Assembly: GCA_027027005.1 (NCBI GenBank)
Contig: JALVMN010000120.1
Span: 1-40,902, forward strand
DNA: 40,902 nucleotides
Origin: Desulfobacterales bacterium
GTDB lineage: Bacteria; Desulfobacterota; DSM-4660; Desulfatiglandales; Desulfatiglandaceae
Direction: 5' to 3'
Made by a program: the position numbers and the translations under genes
Part shown: piece by piece, positions 7,690 through 15,309 of the stretch
How positions within the stretch are numbered: position 1 is the first letter of the stretch
Layout: the number at the start of each line of letters is the position of its first letter
Notes under the pieces: generated by a model
Database searches by the model: none
Seen by the model: only the letters and a program-made list of their open reading frames with translations
What the model was told of the DNA's origin: nothing

Positions 7690-9471
7690 CTACTTCACAT
7701 CCAGTAGTGTCTGGAACATCTCGTCTGCAGTGGCGATCAACTTGGCAGCCGCTGCATAGGCGTGCTGGAACTTTATGAGGTCGGCCATCTCTTCGTCAAT
7801 GGAGACAGCCGAGATGTTATCCCTGGTCTCCCTGAGCTGATTGGTGATGATCTCAGTATATTCCCTGGAGCGGGTCACACTTTGGCTGAACACCCCTATG
7901 CTGCCGATAAAGGATGCCAGATGGCCGCCAATGGTGTCCGTGGCCGTCTCTGTCACGGGGTTGTCTAGGCCCCGCTCATAATAATAGCGATGGCTGGTTA
8001 CATTCTGGGACTCAAGTCCTGAAACGGCCAAGGAGTTTGAATTGTCACCCTCTGCAAATTCCCCTGTGTCGCCGTCCACCCGGGCCGCTGCCACATAATC
8101 CTTGTTGGTGATGAGGGTGGAGTTGAGAGTTATGAATCTTGCGTAATCCTGCTCCACAGGGCTTGAACCCTCAAAAAAGGTGTTGATGCCAAGGCCTGCC
8201 AAAACACCGCTTGTATCCTCTGAAAAGGCAAAGGTATGGCCTGCGCCCCCCTGGATGCTGAGCCTTCCGTCAGCCGTTATGCTTGCAGTGATATTGCCCC
8301 CCGCCAAGCCGTTTATTGCATCCCTTATGTCTTCCAGGGTGGTTGAAGCAGGGTCAACGCTGATCTGCAGAGAGCCGCCGGGGCCTCCCAGGTCCACCAC
8401 ATCACCGTTGGCATCATATACCCAGAATCGAAAGGAGCCTGTCTGTATCCTGTCGGCAAAATCCAGCCCCGAACTATCGAGGGAGGCCGAGGGATCTGTG
8501 ACCGCGTAGCTCCCAGTAAGCTCAGAGAACCCCACCAAGCCCACTCCCTGGCTGTATATGCGATTTACCTCCCATATGATGGTCTTGGCCAGCTCGTTTA
8601 GGTCTGATTCGTATTTGGGGATTATGGCATCGCGCATGTCCAGCCAGCCCCCCATCTTGCCCCCTGTTATGGTATCAGTGATATCTGTCCTGGCCCCTCC
8701 TGATGTCTCCCACCGGATCCGGCCGTCATCATAGGAAAGCTCATAGCTATCGGCCTTGCTCACCAGGATGTAACCCCTGCCGGTTGTGACGGTGAGATTA
8801 CCGTCATCGTTTTCATAGTATCTTATATCCATAAGCTCTGAGAGTTCGGTGACCAGTCGATTGCGCTGATCCAGCAGGTCATTGGGGCTTCCATGAACCC
8901 TTTCGGCCACAATCTGCCGATTTAACTGGGCGATCTGGGCCACAAGCTCGTTTACCTTCTCCACCCCTGCCTCGAGGGAGAGATTGAGCTCTGTGGTCAA
9001 CCTGCCAAGGTCTGCATGGACCCCATTAAAGGCCTCGCACAGCAGGACCGCCCGCTCGCACACCACGGTCCTTTCTGAGGATCCGGTGGGGTTGTTTGAA
9101 AGGTCATGCCAAGCGTTCCAGAAATCGGCCAGCAATGTTCCAAGACTCCTCTCAGAGCTCTCACTGAATACACCCTCCAAGACCCCCATATAGACCTCTT
9201 TTTCCTGAAGCGAGTTGAGGGCGGTCTTTCTCTGCTGGAGCCTGGTCTCCACAAAGGGGTCAACATTCCTGATTATCTCCTGGACCTCCACGCCTCTTCC
9301 CAGCAGGAACCCTGCATATGGGGCAGGGGCCCTGGTCTGGAGGTTTGCCGTCTGCCTGGAATACCCGGGCGTGTTCACATTGGCTATGTTCTGGCCCACT
9401 ATATCCATGGCAAGCTGCTGGGAGAGCAGCGCATCTTTTGCAATGTTCAATAACAGCCCTATTCCGCTCAT
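7690..9471 (-). CDS. flgK: Flagellar hook-associated protein 1 FlgK
   Basis: A 593-residue FlgK, the junction protein placed directly on the hook. The N-terminus carries the rod/hook-family motif GQNIANVNTPGYSRQ, and the C-terminus ends in a helical stretch (EEMADLIKFQHAYAAAAKLI) typical of axial proteins. Length is within the family range, with a Ser/Gly/Asp-rich variable centre. It lies 2 bp after flgN, which encodes its export chaperone, so translation is probably coupled. Confidence 0.97.
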   Translation of the reverse strand: MSGIGLLLNIAKDALLSQQLAMDIVGQNIANVNTPGYSRQTANLQTRAPAPYAGFLLGRGVEVQEIIRNVDPFVETRLQQRKTALNSLQEKEVYMGVLEGVFSESSERSLGTLLADFWNAWHDLSNNPTGSSERTVVCERAVLLCEAFNGVHADLGRLTTELNLSLEAGVEKVNELVAQIAQLNRQIVAERVHGSPNDLLDQRNRLVTELSELMDIRYYENDDGNLTVTTGRGYILVSKADSYELSYDDGRIRWETSGGARTDITDTITGGKMGGWLDMRDAIIPKYESDLNELAKTIIWEVNRIYSQGVGLVGFSELTGSYAVTDPSASLDSSGLDFADRIQTGSFRFWVYDANGDVVDLGGPGGSLQISVDPASTTLEDIRDAINGLAGGNITASITADGRLSIQGGAGHTFAFSEDTSGVLAGLGINTFFEGSSPVEQDYARFITLNSTLITNKDYVAAARVDGDTGEFAEGDNSNSLAVSGLESQNVTSHRYYYERGLDNPVTETATDTIGGHLASFIGSIGVFSQSVTRSREYTEIITNQLRETRDNISAVSIDEEMADLIKFQHAYAAAAKLIATADEMFQTLLDVK

Positions 9472-9473
9472 AA

Positions 9474-9887
9474 CTACACCTGTGCCCTGTAAATTAAGGG
9501 AGGCTTCTCTGGACTGCCTGCTGTCTTTCCGTATAGGCCCGGCTCAGCTCCACTTCCGGCGATCACCCCGATCAGGCCCTCAATGAAATCCAGCATCTCG
9601 CATACAAACTGCCTGTTCTCCTGGGCCCTGAGCCTGATCTCCAGCTTGAGGGAATCTATCTTACTCTTCATCTCTCGAGCTTCCCTTGCCTTCCCTTTTT
9701 CAACATCTTCCTTTTGAAGCTTGGATAATTGTCTTATCAGTTCCTCCTTTCTCTCTGACACCCTTCTTAGGCCCTTGAGGTCAGAGCTGATCAGGAAGCC
9801 CTTTTCCTCTTCCAGGGCATCGCAAAGCCCTTGGAGGAGTTCCACTTGTCTTGCCAAAACGCTCTTTTCACTTGGCGAGCTCAACAT
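9474..9887 (-). CDS. flgN: Flagellar export chaperone FlgN
   Basis: A 137-residue, almost wholly helical protein of the FlgN family, the cytoplasmic chaperone for FlgK and FlgL. There is a heptad-like Leu/Glu/Lys pattern and the stretch SERKEELIRQLSKLQ. The start is ATG at 9887, preceded by GAGGAGAGGG; the track start at 9899 is a TTG lying in that ribosome binding site. It heads the flgN-flgK-flgL-csrA-fliW unit behind a sigma-28-like promoter. In many bacteria flgM lies just upstream; here only about 77 nt separate flgN from flgJ, so flgM is not at this place. Confidence 0.85.
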   Translation of the reverse strand: MLSSPSEKSVLARQVELLQGLCDALEEEKGFLISSDLKGLRRVSERKEELIRQLSKLQKEDVEKGKAREAREMKSKIDSLKLEIRLRAQENRQFVCEMLDFIEGLIGVIAGSGAEPGLYGKTAGSPEKPPLIYRAQV

Positions 9888-9905
9888 CCCTCTCCTCAAA
9901 TCCTT

Positions 9906-9933
9906 TAATCGACAATCCTTGAACGAAACTGAA
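9906..9933 (-). promoter_or_regulatory. Sigma-28 (FliA)-like promoter for flgN-flgK-flgL-csrA-fliW
   Basis: On the minus strand TTCAGTTT-12 nt-GTCGATTA matches the enterobacterial FliA consensus TAAAGTTT-N11-GCCGATAA at 6/8 plus 6/8 positions, with spacing one longer than usual. It lies in the short gap between flgJ and flgN, immediately ahead of genes that are late-class in other bacteria, and fliA itself is in this cluster. Confidence 0.5.
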
Positions 9934-9964
9934 ACGGGCTATTTTGTGGCCTCACCCCCGTCTA

Positions 9965-10339
9965 CTATTTCAGCCTGATTTTATCCCGTAGTTTCAATCT
10001 GTTATCCGGTTTTACCTGCTCCTTGCCCTCACTAGGGGCGGAGTCGGGCCGAGCCCTTTTGAGCTGATGGTACAACATCCTGGACAGGCTGTTTGGTCCC
10101 ATGCCGGCCATTTGCTTTGAGAGTTCCAAGTCAAACAAGGATTCATAGATTTCTTCTCCCTGCCCCCCATGAAACAGGTCACACTTGTCAATGGTCCGCC
10201 TCATGGATTTGAGCAACTGATACGTGAAGATGGCTTCAAAATCCCTGCAAGCCTTTCGGAGTTTTCGGTCCCGGGAGTCCCTTTGGGGGCCGTGGACCCC
10301 ATTTTGGTTTGAAAATTTGTCCGCTATTCCCTTGACCAT
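9965..10339 (-). CDS. flgJ: Rod-binding protein, FlgJ N-terminal domain type
   Basis: A 124-residue protein equivalent to the N-terminal rod-capping half of FlgJ: ACRDFEAIFTYQLLKSMRRT (about 30-49) and GGQGEEIYESLFDLELSKQMA are typical. The C-terminal muramidase domain of enterobacterial FlgJ is absent, as in many deltaproteobacteria, so peptidoglycan opening must come from another enzyme. The tail is short and basic. GGGGAGAAGG precedes the ATG, and the gene follows flgI by 11 bp as the last gene of the flgF-flgJ unit. Confidence 0.92.
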   Translation of the reverse strand: MVKGIADKFSNQNGVHGPQRDSRDRKLRKACRDFEAIFTYQLLKSMRRTIDKCDLFHGGQGEEIYESLFDLELSKQMAGMGPNSLSRMLYHQLKRARPDSAPSEGKEQVKPDNRLKLRDKIRLK

Positions 10340-10350
10340 CCTTCTCCCCT

Positions 10351-11460
10351 TTAGATTATCTCCAGCTCGGCCTGAAGGGCGCCCGCAGCCTTTATGGCCT
10401 GGAAAACAGAAATCAGGTCCCTGGGGCTCACCCCGATGGCGTTCAAGGCCCTCACCAGTTCTCCCAGGCTTGTCCCCTCAGGCATGAGGATTAATTTCTT
10501 GCCTTCTTCTGTCACGGTCACCTTTGATTCGGGTGTTACCACGGTCTGTCCCTCGGAAAAGGGCAGGGGCTGGCTCACCTTCTTGGTCTCCTTTATCTGC
10601 ACACTGAGGTTTCCGTGGGCAATGGCCACGGAGGATATCCTCACATCCTTTCCCATGACCACGGTGCCTGTCTTTTCGTCCAGGATGATCTTGGCCTTTG
10701 TATCAGTGGATACCTGGAGTTGTTCTACTTTGGCCACGAGAGCCACCAGGTTGCCATGATACGATTGGGGCACCTTTACCTTTACGGTGCCTGCATCAGC
10801 CGCAAAGGCCACCGGCTCATCAAGGGCCTCGTTTATGCTCCTTGATACCCTGAGGGCAGTGGTAAAATCGGGCTCCTGCAAAGATATGACCAGTTGATCC
10901 ATGCGGTTGAAATCAAACGGGATCTCACGTTCTATGGTGGCGCCGTTCGGGATGCGTGCCACCGTGGGGTGGTTCTTTTGGACGCCCCCGCCCGCCTCTC
11001 CTCCTGCTGCAAACCCGCCCACGATCAACGGCCCCTGGGCCAGGGCATAGATCTTGTTATCGGCTCCCCTCAAGGGTGTGAGGAGGAGCGTGCCTCCCAG
11101 GAGGCTTTTTGCATCACCCACTGAAGAGACCATCACGTCCAGCTTGCTCCCCACCCTGGCAAAGGGAGGGAGGTCGGCAGTAACCATGACGGCTGCCACA
11201 TTACTGACCTTGACCTCATCTGGGAGCACATGGATTCCCAGCCTTTCCATCATGTTTGCCAGGGATTGGACCGTGAACTTGGTCCCTGCACCATCCCCGG
11301 TGCCGTTCAGTCCCACCACCAGTCCATAGCCCACCAGTTGGTTGCTCCTCACTCCACGAAACGAGGCTATGTCCTTTATCCTTGCCCCGTGAGCACCGGA
11401 TATGGACAAAAAGCAGAACAAGATAGTGCCCAAGATGAGTCGCGTTATTAATCTGCTCAC
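10351..11460 (-). CDS. flgI: Flagellar P-ring protein FlgI
   Basis: A FlgI of about 369 residues that builds the periplasmic P ring around the rod. A signal peptide (hydrophobic LILGTILFCFLSISGAHG, then ARIKDIA) leads into the family segments ASFRGVRSNQLVGYGLVVGL and GTGDGAGTKFTVQSLANMM. Start choice: AGGAGGGG (11475-11468) lies inside the track ORF and points to GTG at 11460 (7 nt away) or 11463. An ATG at 11478 overlapping the flgH stop (TGATG) and the ATG at 11490 have no ribosome binding site. It follows flgH without a gap. Confidence 0.96.
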   Translation of the reverse strand: MSRLITRLILGTILFCFLSISGAHGARIKDIASFRGVRSNQLVGYGLVVGLNGTGDGAGTKFTVQSLANMMERLGIHVLPDEVKVSNVAAVMVTADLPPFARVGSKLDVMVSSVGDAKSLLGGTLLLTPLRGADNKIYALAQGPLIVGGFAAGGEAGGGVQKNHPTVARIPNGATIEREIPFDFNRMDQLVISLQEPDFTTALRVSRSINEALDEPVAFAADAGTVKVKVPQSYHGNLVALVAKVEQLQVSTDTKAKIILDEKTGTVVMGKDVRISSVAIAHGNLSVQIKETKKVSQPLPFSEGQTVVTPESKVTVTEEGKKLILMPEGTSLGELVRALNAIGVSPRDLISVFQAIKAAGALQAELEII

Positions 11461-11477
11461 CACTTTTCCCCTCCTCA

Positions 11478-12203
11478 TCAGAAAGGCCATACAAAATCTA
11501 TGAGCCTTGCCAGCCAGCCCGGTCTTTGCTTGTCGCTCACCGCACCGCGGCCCGTGTATTCTATCTTTGCATTGGCGATATAGCTGGAAAGTATGGTGTT
11601 GTCGGGAGAGATGTCCACCGGCCGAATGATGCCTGAAAGTATTATGTACTGGGTCTCGTTGTTGACCCTTATCTCCCGGCTTCCACGGATCACAAGATTG
11701 CCGTTGGGCAACACCTCGGTGACAACCGCGGTAATGGATGCGGTCATGCTCTCGTCGCGGCTGGTGGAACCACTTCCGTCAAATTTATTGCTGATGGAGC
11801 CCTTGAACATGGTTGCATTGTTAAAGGCCCTTGGAAGGTTTCCCCACTCCCTGAACTTGGTTTCGTATCCAAGGAGGTTGTCTATCCCAGCCTCTATGGA
11901 AGAGGTCCTCTCTGTCTTGGTGTCAGCCTTCTTGGTGGCCTTGGAGGTCTCAACGATATTTATGGTCACGAGGTCCCCCACCTTAAAGGCCCTTAGGTCC
12001 TGGAAAAAGCCTCCGTAGGCCCGCTCCTTGAAAAGCCCGGCCTCAAGCCCTGTGAGGGTAGGCTTTGGTAAAGCCTTTTCACTTTTGTCTAGCATCTTGG
12101 TGGGAGCGGTCTTTACTACCTCCTTGCGCGAGGCACCACAAGCCGAAAAAAACCCCAGGATCAAGATCAACATTGTTAAATGAAAAACTTTTTTCTTGGA
12201 CAT
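11478..12203 (-). CDS. flgH: Flagellar L-ring lipoprotein FlgH
   Basis: A 241-residue FlgH, the outer-membrane L-ring subunit. The N-terminus is a lipoprotein signal (MSKKKVFHLTMLILILGFFSAC) whose lipobox Cys is residue 22. Family stretches include FKVGDLVTINIVETSKATKKA and NGNLVIRGSREIRVNNETQ (followed by the conserved ILSGIIRPVDI). GGAGGA lies about 8 nt before the ATG. It sits between flgA and flgI, the usual order, and shows that the host has an outer membrane. Confidence 0.97.
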   Translation of the reverse strand: MSKKKVFHLTMLILILGFFSACGASRKEVVKTAPTKMLDKSEKALPKPTLTGLEAGLFKERAYGGFFQDLRAFKVGDLVTINIVETSKATKKADTKTERTSSIEAGIDNLLGYETKFREWGNLPRAFNNATMFKGSISNKFDGSGSTSRDESMTASITAVVTEVLPNGNLVIRGSREIRVNNETQYIILSGIIRPVDISPDNTILSSYIANAKIEYTGRGAVSDKQRPGWLARLIDFVWPF

Positions 12204-12239
12204 ATCACCATTCCTCCAAGGAAACCCGCCGGTTTCACC

Positions 12240-13211
12240 TCAAAAACTCACCGCCACCCTGCCCTTTCCCGCTACAGTGGCAAATAGCTGCTTTCCGCTC
12301 GTAATGTTTACGACCCTGACTTGCTCGCCCAGGGCCCCGTCCTCCAGGACCTTGCCCAGGGTGGTCACCTTTATGGCCCGATTTTCAGCCGTTATCAGCA
12401 CGCGCTCTCCTTTCCTGACCAGCGGGGGGGATTTCACCATGGCCTTGGTTATGACCTGTCCTCTTCTTATGGGGCGGGTGAGCATCATCCCCAGAATCGC
12501 CTCACTCCCAACCGGTATTTCTTGTGCTGGATAATGGGTCATCTCAGTGGATTCCACCAGGTCAGCCTCTGAAAGAATATGGCCTTTGGGGAGATTCCTG
12601 GATGCCTTTACCACCCTTTGAAGCACCTTTATCCTTCCCGAGAGCGGCACCTTTTTGATGGCCCTGCCATCCACCTTGAAGGTAATCACCAATGAGACAA
12701 GGCCTGACCATTGAGACCTGCCCCTTTTCTTCACAGACCAGGTGAGTTTTCCCTCTGGCAGATGGACCAGCTTTGGAGTGGAAACCTCCTCTATGGTCAT
12801 TTCATTGAGCATCCAGGGGCTGTGTGCCCTGACATAATCGATAAAGATTCTCTTGAGCCTCGGGCGGGACATTATCCTGGCACTTCTTGTGAGGGCCATG
12901 GTCTCGGGTATCCGCACCTTTATGCGGGCCTCGGCAGGGAGGGCTGCTTGGAGCTTGTTGATGAGATAGCTGTGGGTAAGGGTGCGGGTCTCGCCTGGTG
13001 AGGGAGAGGCGCACACCTTCACCTGCCCGATGGTGCCAACCATTGGATGGTCCTGGGGATAAAAGCTTGCAATGTCCTTGAGATAAGTGTGGGTGCCGGA
13101 AACTTTGGCCCTATCTTTTATCACTATCTCAAGCTCATGGGCAGCAGCACCTCCTGCCCACAGGATCGCCACGGCTAGGATTAAGCAAATTCTTGCTCCC
13201 AAACGCACCAT
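12240..13211 (-). CDS. flgA: P-ring assembly chaperone FlgA
   Basis: A 323-residue periplasmic FlgA, needed for FlgI polymerisation. A signal peptide (ICLILAVAILWAGGAAAHE) is followed by a divergent N-terminal region, then the SAF-type C-terminal half with RNLPKGHILSEADLV, IRRGQVITKAMVKSPPLVRKG and VRVVNITSGKQLFATV. It is longer than enterobacterial FlgA (about 220 residues), as in many delta- and epsilonproteobacteria. It starts just downstream of the flgG stop and precedes flgH. Confidence 0.93.
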   Translation of the reverse strand: MVRLGARICLILAVAILWAGGAAAHELEIVIKDRAKVSGTHTYLKDIASFYPQDHPMVGTIGQVKVCASPSPGETRTLTHSYLINKLQAALPAEARIKVRIPETMALTRSARIMSRPRLKRIFIDYVRAHSPWMLNEMTIEEVSTPKLVHLPEGKLTWSVKKRGRSQWSGLVSLVITFKVDGRAIKKVPLSGRIKVLQRVVKASRNLPKGHILSEADLVESTEMTHYPAQEIPVGSEAILGMMLTRPIRRGQVITKAMVKSPPLVRKGERVLITAENRAIKVTTLGKVLEDGALGEQVRVVNITSGKQLFATVAGKGRVAVSF

Positions 13212-13214
13212 GTC

Positions 13215-13997
13215 CTATCTCCTGATATTGTTGGCTATTTGGAGCATTTCGTCTGCCGCCTTGATAGCCTTTGAATTGACCTCGTATGCCCTCTGGCCCG
13301 TTATCATGTTTACCATCTCCTGGACCACATCCACATTGGACATCTCCAGATACCCCTGGGCAATGGTCCCCATGCCGTCCACGCCGGGGTTGCCCTCCAC
13401 CGGGTCACCTGAGGCTGCAGTGGGGACGAAACGATTTCCCCCAATGCTCAGGAGTCCGGAAGGATTGGGAAAGCTGTAGAGGGTGATCTGTGCACTTGCC
13501 AGCTCGGTGCCATCAGGGCCCATACACACCATCCGTCCGCCTGAGTCCACGGTAAAGGTGACTGTATCAGAAGGGATGGAAAACTCCGGCTGGAGCCTGT
13601 CACCGTTGGAAGTGCAGATAAATCCCTCGCTGTCTATCTTGAAGGCGCCTGAGCGGATATAGACCTCTTCACCGTTGCTGATGATCTTGAAAAAGCCCTT
13701 ACCTTCAATGGCAAAGTCCAGCTCGTTCTTGGTCTCCACATAGTCGCCCTGGGAAAAGATTTTTTGTACCGCCACCGGCCTGGTCCCCATGCCCACCTGG
13801 ATCCCGGTGGGCACCTGGCCTCCTGCTGAGGTGGAGGCCCCTGGGGCGCGCATGTTCTGGTAGAGCAGGTCTTCGAAATCAGCCCTGCTTTTCTTGAAAC
13901 CACTGGTGTTGACGTTTGCCAAGTTGTTGGCTATCACATCGATGTTTAGCTTTTGGGCGGCCATGCCTGATGCCGCTGTCCACAGACTCCTTATCAT
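13215..13997 (-). CDS. flgG: Flagellar distal rod protein FlgG
   Basis: A 260-residue FlgG, the distal rod subunit. It starts with MIRSLWTAASGMAAQ and carries DVIANNLANVNTSGFKKSR, ending with the family C-terminus (NVDVVQEMVNMITGQRAYEV). I use ATG 13997 because GAGGAGGT lies just upstream; the 16 extra residues in the track ORF cover the leader. It follows flgF by 25 bp. Confidence 0.97.
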   Translation of the reverse strand: MIRSLWTAASGMAAQKLNIDVIANNLANVNTSGFKKSRADFEDLLYQNMRAPGASTSAGGQVPTGIQVGMGTRPVAVQKIFSQGDYVETKNELDFAIEGKGFFKIISNGEEVYIRSGAFKIDSEGFICTSNGDRLQPEFSIPSDTVTFTVDSGGRMVCMGPDGTELASAQITLYSFPNPSGLLSIGGNRFVPTAASGDPVEGNPGVDGMGTIAQGYLEMSNVDVVQEMVNMITGQRAYEVNSKAIKAADEMLQIANNIRR

Positions 13998-14022
13998 TCC
14001 TAAGACCTCCTCTTTGGGTTTT

Positions 14023-14724
14023 TTATCGTAGCCTTGCCACGTCATTGGTGGCCTTGTCGTCCAGGTGATCCAAGACCTTTACGGCGCGCTGATAACTTTC
14101 AAAGGCCCTGAGGGAATGGACCATCCTCACCATTTCTTCTGCCACGTTCACATTGCTCTCTTCCAGATACCCCTGCTTGACTACTGTCTCGGCTCCCACG
14201 GGCCCTTCGTTTACGCCATCCGGTTTCTTGAACATGGTCCCCCCCACCTTGACGAGCCTCTTGGGATCTTCGAATGTCACCACATCCAACTGATCCACCC
14301 CTGTCTCACCCACCACCACTCGCCCTGTCTGGTCAATGGTGACAGGGCCAGCCGGGATGCTTATGGGGCCCCCCTTTCCGAGGACTTGGTATCCCTCGGT
14401 GGTTATGAGTGTCCCAGTGGCATCCAGGGTGAAGTTCCCCTTCCTGGTGTACCGGACCCCTTCAGGGGTATTTACCTTGAAAAATCCCGGGCCGTTTATG
14501 GCAAGGTCAAGCTGGTTTCCAGTAAACCTCAACTCGCCTTGGCCCAGGTCGGTTTCCACATGGACCAGTGCCTTCTCGGTGCCTGCCAGGATCTCTTGAA
14601 ACGAGACCCGGTCCCGCTTGAAACCCACAACAGCAGTGTTTGCCAGATTGTTGGCTATCACATCCATATTTACCTCTTCCTTGAGGCATCCCCTTACCGC
14701 TTCCAGCATCCCTATGATGGCCAA
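14023..14724 (-). CDS. flgF: Flagellar rod protein FlgF, TTG start
   Basis: A 233-residue rod protein of the FlgF/FlgG family. It has MDVIANNLANTAVVGFKRD near the N-terminus and SNVNVAEEMVRMVHSLRAFE at the C-terminus. Position next to flgG and the divergent N-terminal segment support FlgF (proximal rod). Start choice: AAAGGAGGT (14742-14734) lies 9 nt before a TTG at 14724, and starting there aligns the N-terminus with FlgG to within one residue. The track start at 14826 lies upstream of a sigma-54 promoter (14770-14785) and would translate through it. An ATG at 14709 is the other candidate. Confidence 0.9.
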   Translation of the reverse strand: MAIIGMLEAVRGCLKEEVNMDVIANNLANTAVVGFKRDRVSFQEILAGTEKALVHVETDLGQGELRFTGNQLDLAINGPGFFKVNTPEGVRYTRKGNFTLDATGTLITTEGYQVLGKGGPISIPAGPVTIDQTGRVVVGETGVDQLDVVTFEDPKRLVKVGGTMFKKPDGVNEGPVGAETVVKQGYLEESNVNVAEEMVRMVHSLRAFESYQRAVKVLDHLDDKATNDVARLR

Positions 14725-14769
14725 GACCTTAAAACCTCCTTTTGGGCTGAATTTCATGGCCAAAAGGTG

Positions 14770-14785
14770 TGCAATTCCCATACCA
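14770..14785 (-). promoter_or_regulatory. Sigma-54 promoter for flgF-flgG-flgA-flgH-flgI-flgJ
   Basis: The minus strand reads TGGTATGGGAATTGCA: the GG and GC doublets are exactly 10 bp apart and only two positions differ from TGGCAC-N5-TTGCA. Transcription would start near 14758, giving about a 34-nt leader to the TTG of flgF. The motif lies inside the over-long track ORF, not inside the real gene. Confidence 0.7.
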
Positions 14786-14945
14786 TCCCATTGCCATCCG
14801 GTACCATTTTTTGTGCGTATAACCATTTGAAGTTACATCGGTTTTCTTTGAAGCCCGATTCGGTTTGAACACATCCCGTCAAAAATTGGACCAGCGTCGA
14901 AGTTCTTGCCTATATCAGAAGGAAATTATTGCCGGATGATTTGGG

Positions 14946-15002
14946 GGATTGGTTGAATGGTTGATTGGTTGAGTTGTCAAGTGGTTGCGGTGGATTGGTT
15001 GA
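14946..15002 (+). repeat. Degenerate TTGGTTGA short repeats
   Basis: GGATTGGTTGA occurs at 14946-14956 and again at 14992-15002. Between them, near-tandem 8-mers ATGGTTGA (14957-14964) and TTGGTTGA (14965-14972) continue the pattern, followed by GTGGTTGCGGT. It lies in the roughly 300-bp spacer between fhlB and flgF. The rest of that spacer (14786-15027) holds no gene. The end of fhlB can pair as GCGGAAGCCCC with GGGGTTTCTGC (15003-15041, with G-U pairs only in the plus-strand RNA), and GTCAAAAATTGGAC lies at 14878-14891. Confidence 0.5.
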
Positions 15003-15027
15003 GCGGAAGCCCCAAAGGGTATCTTTT

Positions 15028-15306
15028 TTATGGGGTTTCTGCTTCTTTGTTGAGGTCGTAGGCAAAGGCCAGGATCTCTGCCACCACCCTGTAAAGCTCG
15101 GGAGGAATCTCCTGATACCAGTCCAGAGCCACAAGGCTCTCCACCAGGTCTGGGTCTTCAGTGATGGGGATTCCGTGGCTTTTGGCCATCTCTATTATCT
15201 TTTGTGCCGCCTTCCTCCTCCCCTTGGCGATCACCTTGGGGGCATTGTCTTCGCCCGGCAGGTATCTCAAGGCCACGGCCTTTTTATGGGTCTTTTGCTT
15301 GTCCAT
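15028..15306 (-). CDS. fhlB: FhlB, FlhB C-terminal-like export switch protein
   Basis: A 92-residue soluble protein homologous to the cytoplasmic C-terminal domain of FlhB (EscU/YscU family): KKAVALRYLPGEDNAPKVIAKG and the C-terminal IPPELYRVVAEILAFAYDL match the end of the FlhB in this window (IPSQFYHAVAEILAYVYSL). The autocleavage NPTH loop precedes this region and is absent, as in FhlB/YlqH proteins, which can substitute for the cleaved FlhB C-terminus. It is the last gene of the long motA unit and lies 3 bp after the FliK-like gene, the same pairing as ylqG-ylqH in Bacillus. Confidence 0.88.
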   Translation of the reverse strand: MDKQKTHKKAVALRYLPGEDNAPKVIAKGRRKAAQKIIEMAKSHGIPITEDPDLVESLVALDWYQEIPPELYRVVAEILAFAYDLNKEAETP

Positions 15307-15309
15307 GCT

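Noticed and set aside
13497-13512. Sigma-54-like TGGCACCGAGCTGGCA inside flgG (minus strand)
   Set aside because: It has good spacing but is intragenic, with no gene start for nearly 300 bp downstream; likely chance in GC-rich coding sequence.
14725-14826. N-terminal extension of FlgF in the track ORF
   Set aside because: It contains the sigma-54 promoter and does not align with the FlgF/FlgG N-terminus.
14065-14868. 267-residue plus-strand ORF
   Set aside because: It is antisense to flgF and its promoter region; its composition is that of a shadow frame rich in His and Pro.
14946-15002. Repeat array as CRISPR
   Set aside because: Units are only 8-11 bp with no regular spacers and no cas genes nearby.
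15003-15041. Imperfect stem around the fhlB stop as a terminator
   Set aside because: In the minus-strand RNA it has two A-C mismatches and no U-tract; it pairs fully only in the opposite strand.
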